Source: a virus. Taken from it: a DNA stretch of 24,290 nucleotides. The translations under genes and the position numbers were made by a program. The stretch lies in IMG/VR virus record IMGVR_UViG_3300014838_000323, positions 1 through 24,290 of that record, one strand, 5' to 3'. Positions 6,783-13,819 of the stretch are shown here, one piece after another. The notes under the pieces were generated by a model. It ran no database searches. It had not been told where the DNA came from and saw only the letters and a list, made by a program, of their open reading frames with translations. Within the stretch, counting starts at the first letter, position 1. Each line of letters starts with the position of its first letter.

Positions 6783-9175
6783 ATAAATTAGCTTTAGCCA
6801 TGATTGTGAAGGGCGATAAGAAAGAATCCGACGTTCTTTATCGTTGTCTTCAAAATGTTCTGCCTCATGTCGATATGGCCTTTGTCACCATTACCCATGA
6901 AAAAGGAAAGCCAAGAAACAAGGATGTTGAATCTGTTTGTAATCTTTTTAACGACACTGAGATTCAAGTCGTCATTTCCGATTTTGAATGGATAGATGAT
7001 TTTGCCGCGGCAAGGAATTTTAATTTCTCTCAAGTCCCTAAAGAATATACTCATATCCTATGGTGCGATGCAGATGACTCTTTCCGTGGCCTTGAAAGGA
7101 TAAAGAGCATAATTCAAAAGGACAGTTTGAAGGATAAGCCCGCGGACGGCTTCGGCATGTGGTATCTGTATCATTTTGACCAACACAAGCAGGCCGATGT
7201 CGTTCATAAGAAGACGATGATATTGCGGAATCCTATCGAGAATAAATGGGTCGAGTGGAAAGGCCGTCTCCATGAAGATCTGATACCGAATATCGTTCCG
7301 GAGATAACCATGATAGACAAGTATTTTAACGGAGGAATAGACCGTATGCACCTTGTCGATGAATCCGAGAATAAGGAAAAGGTCTTTAGGAATGTCAGGA
7401 TTTCAAAGAGCGCCTTGGACGAAGACCCTAAGGAACCGAGGAACTATTTGAACTATGCCGCTTCTCTCATTGGGGCGGCTAGGTACAAGGAAGCCGCGAA
7501 GACGTATCAAGACTTCATCGAAAGGAGCGGTTCCGAGGAAGAGAAGTATATCGCTCGGCTTCGTATCTCCGAGGCATTACAAAAGACCGGGGATAGGGAA
7601 GGTTCGCTAGAGTCTGCTTTCATTGCCCTTGGCATGAGACCGCAGTACCCGGATGGATACTTTAATCTGGGACAGCTCATGTATCGCTATGGACGACTGG
7701 ATGAGGCGGAGATTTATATCCTCATGGGACTGAAGATAAAGCCGCAATATAACTCCATCGTGGTCTATAACCCCCGTGATTATGATTATAACCCGATGAG
7801 GATGCTGATGAATGTCTATTTGGACAAAGGCAGACCTGATCTCGGGTTGCCTTTTATGAAAGCGTGCCTTGAGATTTACCCGAATAATAATAAACTGAAA
7901 GACGAATATGAAGCGCTTAAAATCGAGACCGAAAGGCTCACCCAAGTCGTATCGCACTTTGAGGAGTGGAAAAAGATGTCAGACGAGGAGTTCAAAAAAG
8001 CCATCGAGAAATTGCCGGTCGATCTTCGTTCCCACCCTGGGGTCTGCTCTCTTTATAATCAACGATTTGTCAAACAAACATCTACTGGTAAAGAGCTGGT
8101 CATTTACTGTTACCCCACGGGCTTTGACTTTAACCCTGAACTCTTCCAAAAGGTTGGATTCGGCGGTTCGGAAGAAGCTGTCGTCAATCTATCCAAAGAG
8201 CTTGCTGAAATTGGCTGGGATGTTACGGTCTACAACCGTTGCGGAGTAGAGCCTAAGAAATACGGCAAAGTCTGGTGGAAACCCTTCTGGATGTTCAATC
8301 GCGCGGATGTCGTGGATGTGCTTGTCATATGGCGCTCGCCTGCGATGTTGAATCATGAGTTGGGAGCCAAGAAGGTCATCCTTGACCTGCATGATGTCGT
8401 TCCCGAGCAGGAGTTCACAGCGGAGAGATTGGCTCGGGTTGATAAGATAATGGTAAAGACGAAAGCCCATCGCTCCTTGTTCCCTGATATTCCTGATAAG
8501 AAATTCGCTATAATCCCGAATGGTCAGGATAATTCTCTTTTTAAGGGAAATATAAAGAAAGACCCGTATCTCATCATCAATACTTCTAGTCCTGATAGAA
8601 GCATGGATGTGTTGCCCGAATTGTTCATGGAAATCAAGAAGTATGTTCCGCAGGCGAAGATGTCTTGGGCTTATGGCTGGAATAACTATGACGATTTTTT
8701 TAGAGGCGATCCGCTCCGCATGAAATGGAAGGATGAGGTTGAGAGACAGATTAAGAAAGCCGGTATCAAGTCTCTCGGAAAGATACCTCAGAAAGATGTC
8801 GCTAAGCTCTATGAAGAGGCTACGATACTCGCTTATCCATCCGAGTTTTTCGAGATCGACTGTATATCCGTGAAGAAGGCTCAAGCTGCCGGTTGCATCC
8901 CTGTGTCCACTGATTTTGCGGCGTTCGATGAGTCGATTCAGTACGGCTATAAGGTCCATTCAAAAAAGAATAATAAGAATTGGGCGAGCCAGTATCAGTT
9001 CGGATTCGGCATCACTGACCCGAAGATGAAAAAGGAGTTCGTACAGTATTGTGTTAATATTCTTAAATCAAAAGAAGACCCGCGCAGGATAGAGGCGGCA
9101 AAGAAGTGGGCGAGGAACTTCGATTGGGATAAGATAGCCAAAAGATGGAATCAAGTATTACAAGAGAAGAATTAA
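6779..9175 (+). CDS. Fused glycosyltransferase: GT2 - TPR - GT4
   Basis: The 798-residue protein joins three parts. Residues 1-190 resemble a GT-A family 2 glycosyltransferase, with AMIVKGD at the start and the metal-binding DADD at 97-100 in ILWCDADDSF. Residues about 217-385 look like tetratricopeptide helices (NYLNYAASLIGAARYKEAAKT, PDGYFNLGQLMYRYGRLDEAE). Residues about 438-795 resemble a GT-B family 4 enzyme, with the GGSEEAVVNLSKEL nucleotide-side loop (462-475), an IPNGQD motif, and a late EFFEIDCISVKKAQAAGCIPV sugar-nucleotide loop. It presumably transfers two sugars to a phage or host target; the substrate cannot be read from sequence. The start overlaps the previous stop, and a 57-aa ORF overlaps its 3' end. 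Confidence 0.85.
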   Translation: MNKLALAMIVKGDKKESDVLYRCLQNVLPHVDMAFVTITHEKGKPRNKDVESVCNLFNDTEIQVVISDFEWIDDFAAARNFNFSQVPKEYTHILWCDADDSFRGLERIKSIIQKDSLKDKPADGFGMWYLYHFDQHKQADVVHKKTMILRNPIENKWVEWKGRLHEDLIPNIVPEITMIDKYFNGGIDRMHLVDESENKEKVFRNVRISKSALDEDPKEPRNYLNYAASLIGAARYKEAAKTYQDFIERSGSEEEKYIARLRISEALQKTGDREGSLESAFIALGMRPQYPDGYFNLGQLMYRYGRLDEAEIYILMGLKIKPQYNSIVVYNPRDYDYNPMRMLMNVYLDKGRPDLGLPFMKACLEIYPNNNKLKDEYEALKIETERLTQVVSHFEEWKKMSDEEFKKAIEKLPVDLRSHPGVCSLYNQRFVKQTSTGKELVIYCYPTGFDFNPELFQKVGFGGSEEAVVNLSKELAEIGWDVTVYNRCGVEPKKYGKVWWKPFWMFNRADVVDVLVIWRSPAMLNHELGAKKVILDLHDVVPEQEFTAERLARVDKIMVKTKAHRSLFPDIPDKKFAIIPNGQDNSLFKGNIKKDPYLIINTSSPDRSMDVLPELFMEIKKYVPQAKMSWAYGWNNYDDFFRGDPLRMKWKDEVERQIKKAGIKSLGKIPQKDVAKLYEEATILAYPSEFFEIDCISVKKAQAAGCIPVSTDFAAFDESIQYGYKVHSKKNNKNWASQYQFGFGITDPKMKKEFVQYCVNILKSKEDPRRIEAAKKWARNFDWDKIAKRWNQVLQEKN

Positions 9176-9318
9176 AACAACTATTCCGCGAGGAATATCC
9201 AGGCGCTGAAGACACGCTCGATTTAGTCGTGGATATTTGTTTTATCGAAGAAAAATACAGGAAGTTTTCAAAAGACGAATGGAAATCTTGGATACATAAA
9301 GCGAAAAATCATCTATGA
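9145..9318 (+). CDS. 57-aa hypothetical protein between glycosyltransferases
   Basis: This small frame starts MESSITREELKQLFREEYPG and ends WIHKAKNHL. It overlaps the end of the GT2-TPR-GT4 gene by 31 nt, in another frame, and its TGA overlaps the ATG of the next glycosyltransferase (ATGA at 9315). It fills the only gap between the two enzymes, and the junction type matches other coupled pairs, so it is probably real. The protein looks helical and charged. No family was recognised. Confidence 0.65.
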   Translation: MESSITREELKQLFREEYPGAEDTLDLVVDICFIEEKYRKFSKDEWKSWIHKAKNHL

Positions 9319-10205
9319 AAATCGCATTTATCTGGCAAGGTATATCAGGTCGTTATGGCCAATGGAAAGACGGCCTCTATCAGGCTATGCAGATCATCGG
9401 TAAGAAGCACGATGTTCATCTATTCGAGCCGGAAGGCAATATAGAGTCATTCAAGCCCGATTGGGTTCTGTATTGGGAGTCTCCGGCCACGGCTCATGGA
9501 AAAGATAAAAAGAATTGGGATAAAGTGTGCAATCTTCCGTTCAAGAAAGCCCTTTTATATGCCGGTGGAGAAGTGGACGCGATGGCTGTTAAGGACTTCG
9601 ATCATGTTTTTATCGAGAGCCAGGTGGACATGGAGACATGCGAACGATTGGGTATTCCTCATTCGAGGGCATTTGGAATAAATGATGAGATAATGAAGTC
9701 GCAGATTCAGCCGAAGATTTGGGACGGAATGCAACAGGCGACTTGTGCCGCATGGAAAAGGACATGGCTGATGACGGAAGCTTTGAAAGAGAAGTCTTTA
9801 GTCTGCGGAAGATTCCAAGAACACGACCCGGCCTGTTTTGAAAGGGCTACGACTCATGGAGCGTTGGTATTGCCAGAGCAATCCGCGGAATCGGTCTGTA
9901 GCCTCTTGAACGCCTCTAGGTGCCTTGTACAGACCTCTAGTGGGCAAGGTGGAGGACAACGAGCAACTCTCGAGGCCATCGCCTGTGGCATACCCGTTAT
10001 TGCCATGACTGATTCCCCAAAAAACTGTGAGTTCGTCAGGGAGAGTGGTTATGGTCTCATCTGCGAGCCTAAGGTTGAGGCGATCAAGGAATCTATTAAG
10101 GAAATCAAGAGCAATCAGTGGAACATCGATGATGGGGTGAGTTACATCAAAAAGAATTGGTCTGCGAAGAAATACGCGGATGATCTTCTTAAAATCCTAG
10201 AATGA
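9315..10205 (+). CDS. GT-B glycosyltransferase (group 1-like)
   Basis: The 296-residue protein starts MKIAFIWQGISGRYGQWKDG, a typical GT-B N-terminal beta-strand with a glycine loop. It has WVLYWESPA and LLYAGGEVD segments in the first Rossmann domain. The C-terminal domain holds a donor-binding region SSGQGGGQRATLEAIACGIPVIAM (208-231), with E220 in the usual GT4 position, followed by NCEFV and YGLICEP. It is shorter than most GT4 enzymes (350-400), which suggests a compact phage form. The gene sits in a run of ATGA-coupled genes, so it is likely made together with the neighbouring enzymes to build one glycan. Donor and acceptor are unknown. Confidence 0.8.
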   Translation: MKIAFIWQGISGRYGQWKDGLYQAMQIIGKKHDVHLFEPEGNIESFKPDWVLYWESPATAHGKDKKNWDKVCNLPFKKALLYAGGEVDAMAVKDFDHVFIESQVDMETCERLGIPHSRAFGINDEIMKSQIQPKIWDGMQQATCAAWKRTWLMTEALKEKSLVCGRFQEHDPACFERATTHGALVLPEQSAESVCSLLNASRCLVQTSSGQGGGQRATLEAIACGIPVIAMTDSPKNCEFVRESGYGLICEPKVEAIKESIKEIKSNQWNIDDGVSYIKKNWSAKKYADDLLKILE

Positions 10206-10564
10206 ACTACCCTCTTTCAGAACTCATTGACCGCTATTCGATACTGCTCTTGAAAAAAGAGCGCTTGCCCGAGGACAAGAGCCTTGGCCTTCAGCTCTCG
10301 CTATTAAAGTCTGCGATTAGGGCTTACAACTATCCATGGTCTTTTTTATTCGTAGATAAGTTTCTGAAAGTGAACGGCAAGATTTGGGATTTGGAATCAG
10401 ACATCAGGAAGGGCAGGGAGAAGCTTCTGGGTCTAACTGAGGTCGGTAGGAGAGCGATAGCTATCCGGGAACTCAACAAGGAACGGATCTCAATCAAGAA
10501 CGATGTTGCTAAAAAGGTCGGAGATTTTCAGGACATCAAAATAGACCATGCCAGTCAGGGTTAG
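10202..10564 (+). CDS. Glycosyltransferase-associated small helical protein
   Basis: This 120-residue protein begins MNYPLSELIDRYSILLLKKE. The ELIDR-[YL]-[ST]-IL-LK pattern resembles small helical proteins of the DUF6165-like type often found beside glycosyltransferases in phages and bacteria; that resemblance is from memory and not tested. The rest is helical and basic. Both ends overlap enzymes (ATGA at 10202 and a 17-nt overlap at 10548), so it likely works with them. No catalytic motif is visible. Confidence 0.65.
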   Translation: MNYPLSELIDRYSILLLKKERLPEDKSLGLQLSLLKSAIRAYNYPWSFLFVDKFLKVNGKIWDLESDIRKGREKLLGLTEVGRRAIAIRELNKERISIKNDVAKKVGDFQDIKIDHASQG

Positions 10565-11225
10565 TGTAATCAGCGTGAGCATTCGGCCAAAGGGTCTGGA
10601 TATAATCCAGAAGTGCCTTGCTGAACAGACCTTTCCATTCGAGGATTTTGAGTGGCTTACAGAACTTTCCGTGCCGCCTAAATGCAATTATGATTTGAAC
10701 AAGGCGTATAATCGAGCGCTTCGCAGGGCTAAGGGAGAGCTTGTCGTAAGTTTGCAGGACTATATCAAAGTCACTCCACAATACTTGGAGAAGTTCTGGA
10801 AAGCCTATCAGGAAAATCCAAAGACATTTTTTACCGCGCCGGTGGGAAAGACTGATAAGGAAGATTTCACAGGAAACATCCGTTGGGACTGGAGAGCCTA
10901 TAAAGACGCGAAGCCGGACTGGAAGTGCTGGGAGATAGACTCTGGCGCGGCTCCTAGGCAAGCACTGTTCGATATCGGGGGGTTTGACGAGGAACTGGAT
11001 GGCAAGTGGTCATGCGACAATATCAATGTGGGTTTCAGGGCTGATAAGTCTGGATATAGATTCATGAACCTTTTTGACAATCCCGCGGTGGCTTATGATC
11101 ACGATGCTTTCATCCCTAATCCTTTTAGGAAGGTCGGAAAGGATTTTGAGAAAGTAGTTCAATTCAACGCCCAAAGAATGAGGGAGATTGAGATGGGCGA
11201 ATTGAAGATTAACTACTTGTATTGA
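10548..11225 (+). CDS. Family 2-like glycosyltransferase with altered DxD
   Basis: The 225-residue protein has a GT-A fold pattern: RVSVISVSIRP at the N-terminus, a helix with YNRALRRAKGELVVSLQDYIKV (55-76) where the metal-binding DxD usually sits, then DSGAAPRQALFDIGGFDEELDG (131-152), which is the typical acceptor-side GGFDE motif. DNINVGFR (157-164) and YDHD (183-186) follow. The expected D-x-D is LQD here, so catalysis may be metal-independent, use a different residue, or be lost. The stop codon TGA (11223-11225) lies inside the next promoter (TTG-TAT-TGA). It ends the glycosyltransferase operon. Confidence 0.78.
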   Translation: MPVRVSVISVSIRPKGLDIIQKCLAEQTFPFEDFEWLTELSVPPKCNYDLNKAYNRALRRAKGELVVSLQDYIKVTPQYLEKFWKAYQENPKTFFTAPVGKTDKEDFTGNIRWDWRAYKDAKPDWKCWEIDSGAAPRQALFDIGGFDEELDGKWSCDNINVGFRADKSGYRFMNLFDNPAVAYDHDAFIPNPFRKVGKDFEKVVQFNAQRMREIEMGELKINYLY

Positions 11226-11246
11226 CACAATAAACTTGTCTATACT
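11217..11246 (+). promoter_or_regulatory. Recurrent phage promoter before small basic protein
   Basis: TTGTAT (11217-11222), 18 bp and TATACT (11241-11246). The 20-mer cttgtattgacacaataaac (11216-11235) is exact, including the TATTG-ACA-CAATA palindrome. The -35 overlaps the last codons and stop of the upstream glycosyltransferase. The -10 ends 6 nt before the ATG at 11253, so the transcript should be leaderless. Confidence 0.65.
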
Positions 11247-11252
11247 TAAACT

Positions 11253-11438
11253 ATGGCCAAAGAATCAAACTTCAAAAAGCTCTCGAATAAGGTCAAGAAG
11301 TCCGAGATGAAAGCCGGATATAACGAGAAGAAAGCCGCCAAGATCGCCGATGCCACCGCCTATACCATTGGAAAGGCAAAGTATGGCAAGAAAGGAATGG
11401 CCAAGAAAGCCGCGGCAGGTCGAGCGCGTAAAAAGTAG
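11253..11438 (+). CDS. Small lysine-rich basic protein
   Basis: This 61-residue protein is about one-third Lys or Arg and ends KYGKKGMAKKAAAGRARKK. Small proteins with an A-[KR]-YGKKGMAK-[KA]-A-A-[AK]-GR tail are common in phage structural modules. They may bind DNA or an acidic virion partner, but the exact role is unknown to me. It is predicted to be translated from a leaderless mRNA. No zinc or enzymatic motif is present. Confidence 0.8.
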   Translation: MAKESNFKKLSNKVKKSEMKAGYNEKKAAKIADATAYTIGKAKYGKKGMAKKAAAGRARKK

Positions 11439-11471
11439 ATTATCAATTTTAGTAATATAACAAACAATACA

Positions 11472-11678
11472 ATGTTAAAATCTTACGAAGATGGCATGAC
11501 CTACGGCAAAGAAGGTCTGCATGAGCGTTCAAAGTTCGCGCTTGAGAATACTACTCCGGCAGAGACCCTTTCAGGCGTAGCCGCCATAGGCGTGTTCCCT
11601 TCAGTCTCTCTTTCAGACACCAACCCCGTGAATGTCGAAAAGTCTGAGGAGGGTTCGATTGGTGGCAAACTTGAATAA
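11472..11678 (+). CDS. Hypothetical 68-aa protein
   Basis: The protein begins MLKSYEDGMTYGKEGLHERS and ends in an acidic and Gly-rich segment. No family was recognised. It lies between the basic protein and two other small proteins, all in the same direction with short gaps. No Shine-Dalgarno sequence is visible (upstream bases are A-rich). The position suggests a minor virion component, but this is inference. Confidence 0.6.
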   Translation: MLKSYEDGMTYGKEGLHERSKFALENTTPAETLSGVAAIGVFPSVSLSDTNPVNVEKSEEGSIGGKLE

Positions 11679-11683
11679 CTACT

Positions 11684-11995
11684 ATGGCAGAAACCAGAGT
11701 AGAACTGAATACTGGGTTTGAGACCTCTCAAGCGGGGATGTCTTTGGTATCGAAGATCGCCTTGAATACTTCCACTCCAGCTGGATTGGCTGATGATTCC
11801 GGAGTTCTCAAGAGGAGCGTTCTCGAGCCTGATCAATTCCCTCAAGTGGGTTTGGATATCACCAATCCTTTCGACCCGGGAGATATCGATGTTTCTCCTA
11901 AGTATCCTCGTGAAGGCAAACGGCCTTTTGATGGAGGAAAGAATCGAAACAATAAGACCCACGATGGTAAGAGTCTAACTTCAGTAAAAATATGA
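11684..11995 (+). CDS. Hypothetical 103-aa protein
   Basis: The protein begins MAETRVELNTGFETSQAGMS and has a polar, P/D/G-rich C-terminal half with GGKNRNNKTHDGKS. It looks partly disordered. The gene starts 5 nt after its neighbour and its stop overlaps the next start (ATGA at 11992), so it belongs to the same operon. No family was recognised; it may be a minor capsid or connector component. Confidence 0.6.
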   Translation: MAETRVELNTGFETSQAGMSLVSKIALNTSTPAGLADDSGVLKRSVLEPDQFPQVGLDITNPFDPGDIDVSPKYPREGKRPFDGGKNRNNKTHDGKSLTSVKI

Positions 11996-12189
11996 GCCAC
12001 GACAAACAAGACAAAACATACGCTGAGTCCCGCTCCCGCATCGGCTCCATGAGCTTTGATGAGATAAAGAAGTGGAACGGTATCGACTACAATCCCGACG
12101 AGGATGTCATGGAGCATGAATCCGGCACTCCTACCAATTCCAAGGCTGGAAAGGAGGATGGGGTCAGGGTCAAGGGAAACAGCAACTAG
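11992..12189 (+). CDS. Hypothetical 65-aa hydrophilic protein
   Basis: The protein begins MSHDKQDKTYAESRSRIGSM and is strongly hydrophilic, with a disordered C-terminus (ESGTPTNSKAGKEDG). It is coupled to the upstream gene through ATGA and is the last gene before a terminator. No function can be assigned. Confidence 0.6.
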   Translation: MSHDKQDKTYAESRSRIGSMSFDEIKKWNGIDYNPDEDVMEHESGTPTNSKAGKEDGVRVKGNSN

Positions 12190-12194
12190 GAATC

Positions 12195-12218
12195 AAGGCG
12201 TTCTAACCAACGCCTTTT
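12195..12218 (+). terminator. Intrinsic terminator with competing repeat
   Basis: AAGGCGTT (12195-12202) pairs with AACGCCTT (12209-12216) around a 6-nt loop and runs into a short T-tract (12215-12218). A third copy, AAGGCGTT at 12223-12230, can pair with the same AACGCCTT instead, so two mutually exclusive hairpins are possible. The T-run is short, so termination may be partial. Confidence 0.7.
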
Positions 12219-12235
12219 CCGTAAGGCGTTATTCG

Positions 12236-12244
12236 TGTTATATT
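12236..12244 (+). promoter_or_regulatory. Possible extended -10 before regulator gene
   Basis: TGT followed by TATATT (12239-12244) resembles an extended -10 element. It lies 7 nt before the ATG at 12252, which would again give a nearly leaderless mRNA. No good -35 is seen, so the support is weak. Confidence 0.3.
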
Positions 12245-12251
12245 TATTTCA

Positions 12252-12539
12252 ATGATTTCTAAACTATCTCCTCCGGAGTTCAACCGCTTACGCCGATTGA
12301 GCCAAGACGGGATTCCAGACGCTAAATTGATGGAGCTGTTCTGCATCTCTCGCTCCACCGTGGAAAGATACAAGTACGAGAGCATTCGGGAGATTTCAAG
12401 ACGGGTCCAACGCAACAGGTATAAGCAGGAGAAGTCCTGCTACAAATGCGGTGGATCTCTGAAAGATCATCCCAAATGCCTCGTCTGCGAGATACTCATC
12501 CATGGCAATGAGCAATACTGCGAGTCCCATAAGCCATAG
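12252..12539 (+). CDS. Helix-turn-helix / zinc-ribbon protein, possible regulator
   Basis: The 95-residue protein has an N-terminal helix-turn-helix pattern: a segment around LSPPEFNRLRRLSQDG, then IPDAKLMELFCISRSTVERYK (21-41), which resembles the recombinase/Hin-type or sigma-like HTH that reads DNA. After an Arg-rich linker (RRVQRNRYKQEK), C63xxC66 and C76xxC79 form a zinc-ribbon pattern, with C90 and H93 as further candidate ligands. It is the only obvious DNA-binding regulator in the window. It is flanked by a terminator upstream, and its TAG stop is fused to the 37-bp promoter repeat. It may regulate that promoter family, or it may be an endonuclease subunit; neither is shown. Confidence 0.72.
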   Translation: MISKLSPPEFNRLRRLSQDGIPDAKLMELFCISRSTVERYKYESIREISRRVQRNRYKQEKSCYKCGGSLKDHPKCLVCEILIHGNEQYCESHKP

Positions 12540-12573
12540 GCTTGTATTGACACAATAAACTATACTATGCTCT
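12537..12573 (+). repeat. 37-bp exact repeat, copy 2 (promoter block)
   Basis: Identical over 37 bp to 2022-2058, and likewise starting with the TAG stop of the gene before it. Beyond ATGCTCT the two copies diverge. Confidence 0.9.
12542..12571 (+). promoter_or_regulatory. Recurrent phage promoter, tail operon
   Basis: TTGTAT (12542-12547), 18 bp and TATGCT (12566-12571), with TATTG-ACA-CAATA overlapping the -35. Unlike the portal copy there is no ATG 6 nt downstream. Transcription would start near 12578 and leave a leader of about 65 nt before the ATG at 12644. Confidence 0.6.
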
Positions 12574-12592
12574 ATCCAGTTGGAGAGTGCTG

Positions 12593-12636
12593 GAGGTTTT
12601 GGTAGTTGAGGAACTACTAAGGCCGCCACTAACCTC
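12593..12636 (+). promoter_or_regulatory. Structured mRNA leader before adaptor gene
   Basis: GAGGTT (12593-12598) pairs with AACCTC (12631-12636), enclosing a hairpin in which GTAGTT (12602-12607) pairs with AACTAC (12612-12617) around GAGG. The fold ends 7 nt before the ATG at 12644. It could control ribosome access. The same bases can be read as codons from a GTG at 12587, so coding is the alternative explanation. Confidence 0.4.
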
Positions 12637-12643
12637 TAAAAAA

Positions 12644-13390
12644 ATGATTTTATCTCAAATAGTCCAAAAGATTTATAACCTGACCGATTCCAATTCGGGG
12701 AACTATACCGCGGCACAGATGCTACCTGACATCAATTCATGGTATCAGCGCATTGTGAATGTCATTCTTCGTTCACAGGACGACTGGGAATTTGATGATT
12801 CCAATAAAACTGACTATCCGATTTTGACCGGTGATCTGGTAGCCAATCAGCAAAGCTACGTTCTTCCTGCCGGATGTCTTCGTATCCAACGCCTTGAGCT
12901 TTCATATGATGGCTCGATAACTTTTTACAAGGCGGAGCCGATAGATGTTTCGATGATAAGCAAGGGGACTCAGCCTGCACAGATACTTCAGTGGGCGAAT
13001 GTCAATCGTCCTTACTACGATATTCGCTATTCTTCCATATTCCTCTATCCAATTCCAACAGTGACGACTACAGGAAGCACGGGCATGAAGATATGGATTA
13101 ACCGTAATATCACCGAGTTCACTTCTTCTGACCTATCGACTGGGACTGCTTCTCCCGGATTCGACCCGAACTTCCACATGCTCCTTGCCTATGGCGTGGC
13201 GCATGACCGTGCCATTGCCAAGAGCCTTGCTAATGCAGACCGGATAGACAAAGAACTCGATAAGCTCATGTCTGAGCTTTCGACCTACTACGGAAACAAG
13301 GACGAGGACATGGCATGGAGCATACAGCCGGCGTACGAGGATTACGGTCAGCTTAATTATCAGACGGGAAATATTCGTAGAATAAGGTAA
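12644..13390 (+). CDS. Head-tail adaptor-like protein
   Basis: The 248-residue protein starts MILSQIVQKIYNLTDSNSGNYT, followed by a segment where MLPDINSWYQRIVNVILRSQDDWEFDD is characteristic of short-tailed phage adaptor proteins. These ring proteins sit below the portal and connect it to the tail. The middle has beta-rich segments (YVLPAGCLRIQRLELSYDG, YDIRYSSIFLYPIP) and the end is helical (DKELDKLMSELSTYYGNK). A GTG at 12587 is in frame and would add 19 residues, but the family pattern begins at the ATG. It is the first gene of the tail operon, which fits an adaptor. Confidence 0.68.
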   Translation: MILSQIVQKIYNLTDSNSGNYTAAQMLPDINSWYQRIVNVILRSQDDWEFDDSNKTDYPILTGDLVANQQSYVLPAGCLRIQRLELSYDGSITFYKAEPIDVSMISKGTQPAQILQWANVNRPYYDIRYSSIFLYPIPTVTTTGSTGMKIWINRNITEFTSSDLSTGTASPGFDPNFHMLLAYGVAHDRAIAKSLANADRIDKELDKLMSELSTYYGNKDEDMAWSIQPAYEDYGQLNYQTGNIRRIR

Positions 13391-13396
13391 AATATC

Positions 13397-13816
13397 ATGT
13401 CAACACTTCAAAAACTAAACAACTTCGCGGGAGATATGGGAAAAGGAATATTCATTCTGAATACGGACACGATCACGGTGGCTCTGACCGATGTCGCTCC
13501 GACCGCCGCAAGCCATGTGCTTGCAGACATCACACAGATATCATATACGAATCTTTCCTCAAGAAATCTGACGAGCGTCACATGGACTAATTCCGCCACG
13601 ACTGTCTGGAATCTCATCGCCGCGAATCTCACCTTGACTTCTTCGGTGGGTTCGGTCGCTCAGTTCCGCTATATCGTCTTCTATGACAACACTTCTGCCT
13701 CTGACAACCTCTTGGGTTGGGTCGATTACGGAAGCGAGATTAACCTGAACGGAGCGAACGGAGATACGCTCCTCTTGAGCTTCGATGCGACGAATGGTTT
13801 GGTGAGCGTATCTTAA
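13397..13816 (+). CDS. Virion structural protein, beta-rich
   Basis: The 139-residue protein begins MSTLQKLNNFAGDMGKGIFI and has the pattern of a common phage structural family: NTDTITVALTD near the N-terminus, VLADITQISY, and then a late RYIVFYDNTSASDNLLGWVDYG segment that keeps the order of strands seen in such proteins. It is probably a small tail or head decoration component. It lies 6 nt after the adaptor gene, within the tail operon. The exact role is not known. Confidence 0.7.
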   Translation: MSTLQKLNNFAGDMGKGIFILNTDTITVALTDVAPTAASHVLADITQISYTNLSSRNLTSVTWTNSATTVWNLIAANLTLTSSVGSVAQFRYIVFYDNTSASDNLLGWVDYGSEINLNGANGDTLLLSFDATNGLVSVS

Positions 13817-13819
13817 AAT

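Noticed and set aside
8189-8959. Minus-strand frame of 256 codons opposite the fused glycosyltransferase
   Set aside because: It is a shadow of the GT4 domain, with no recognisable domain and no promoter.
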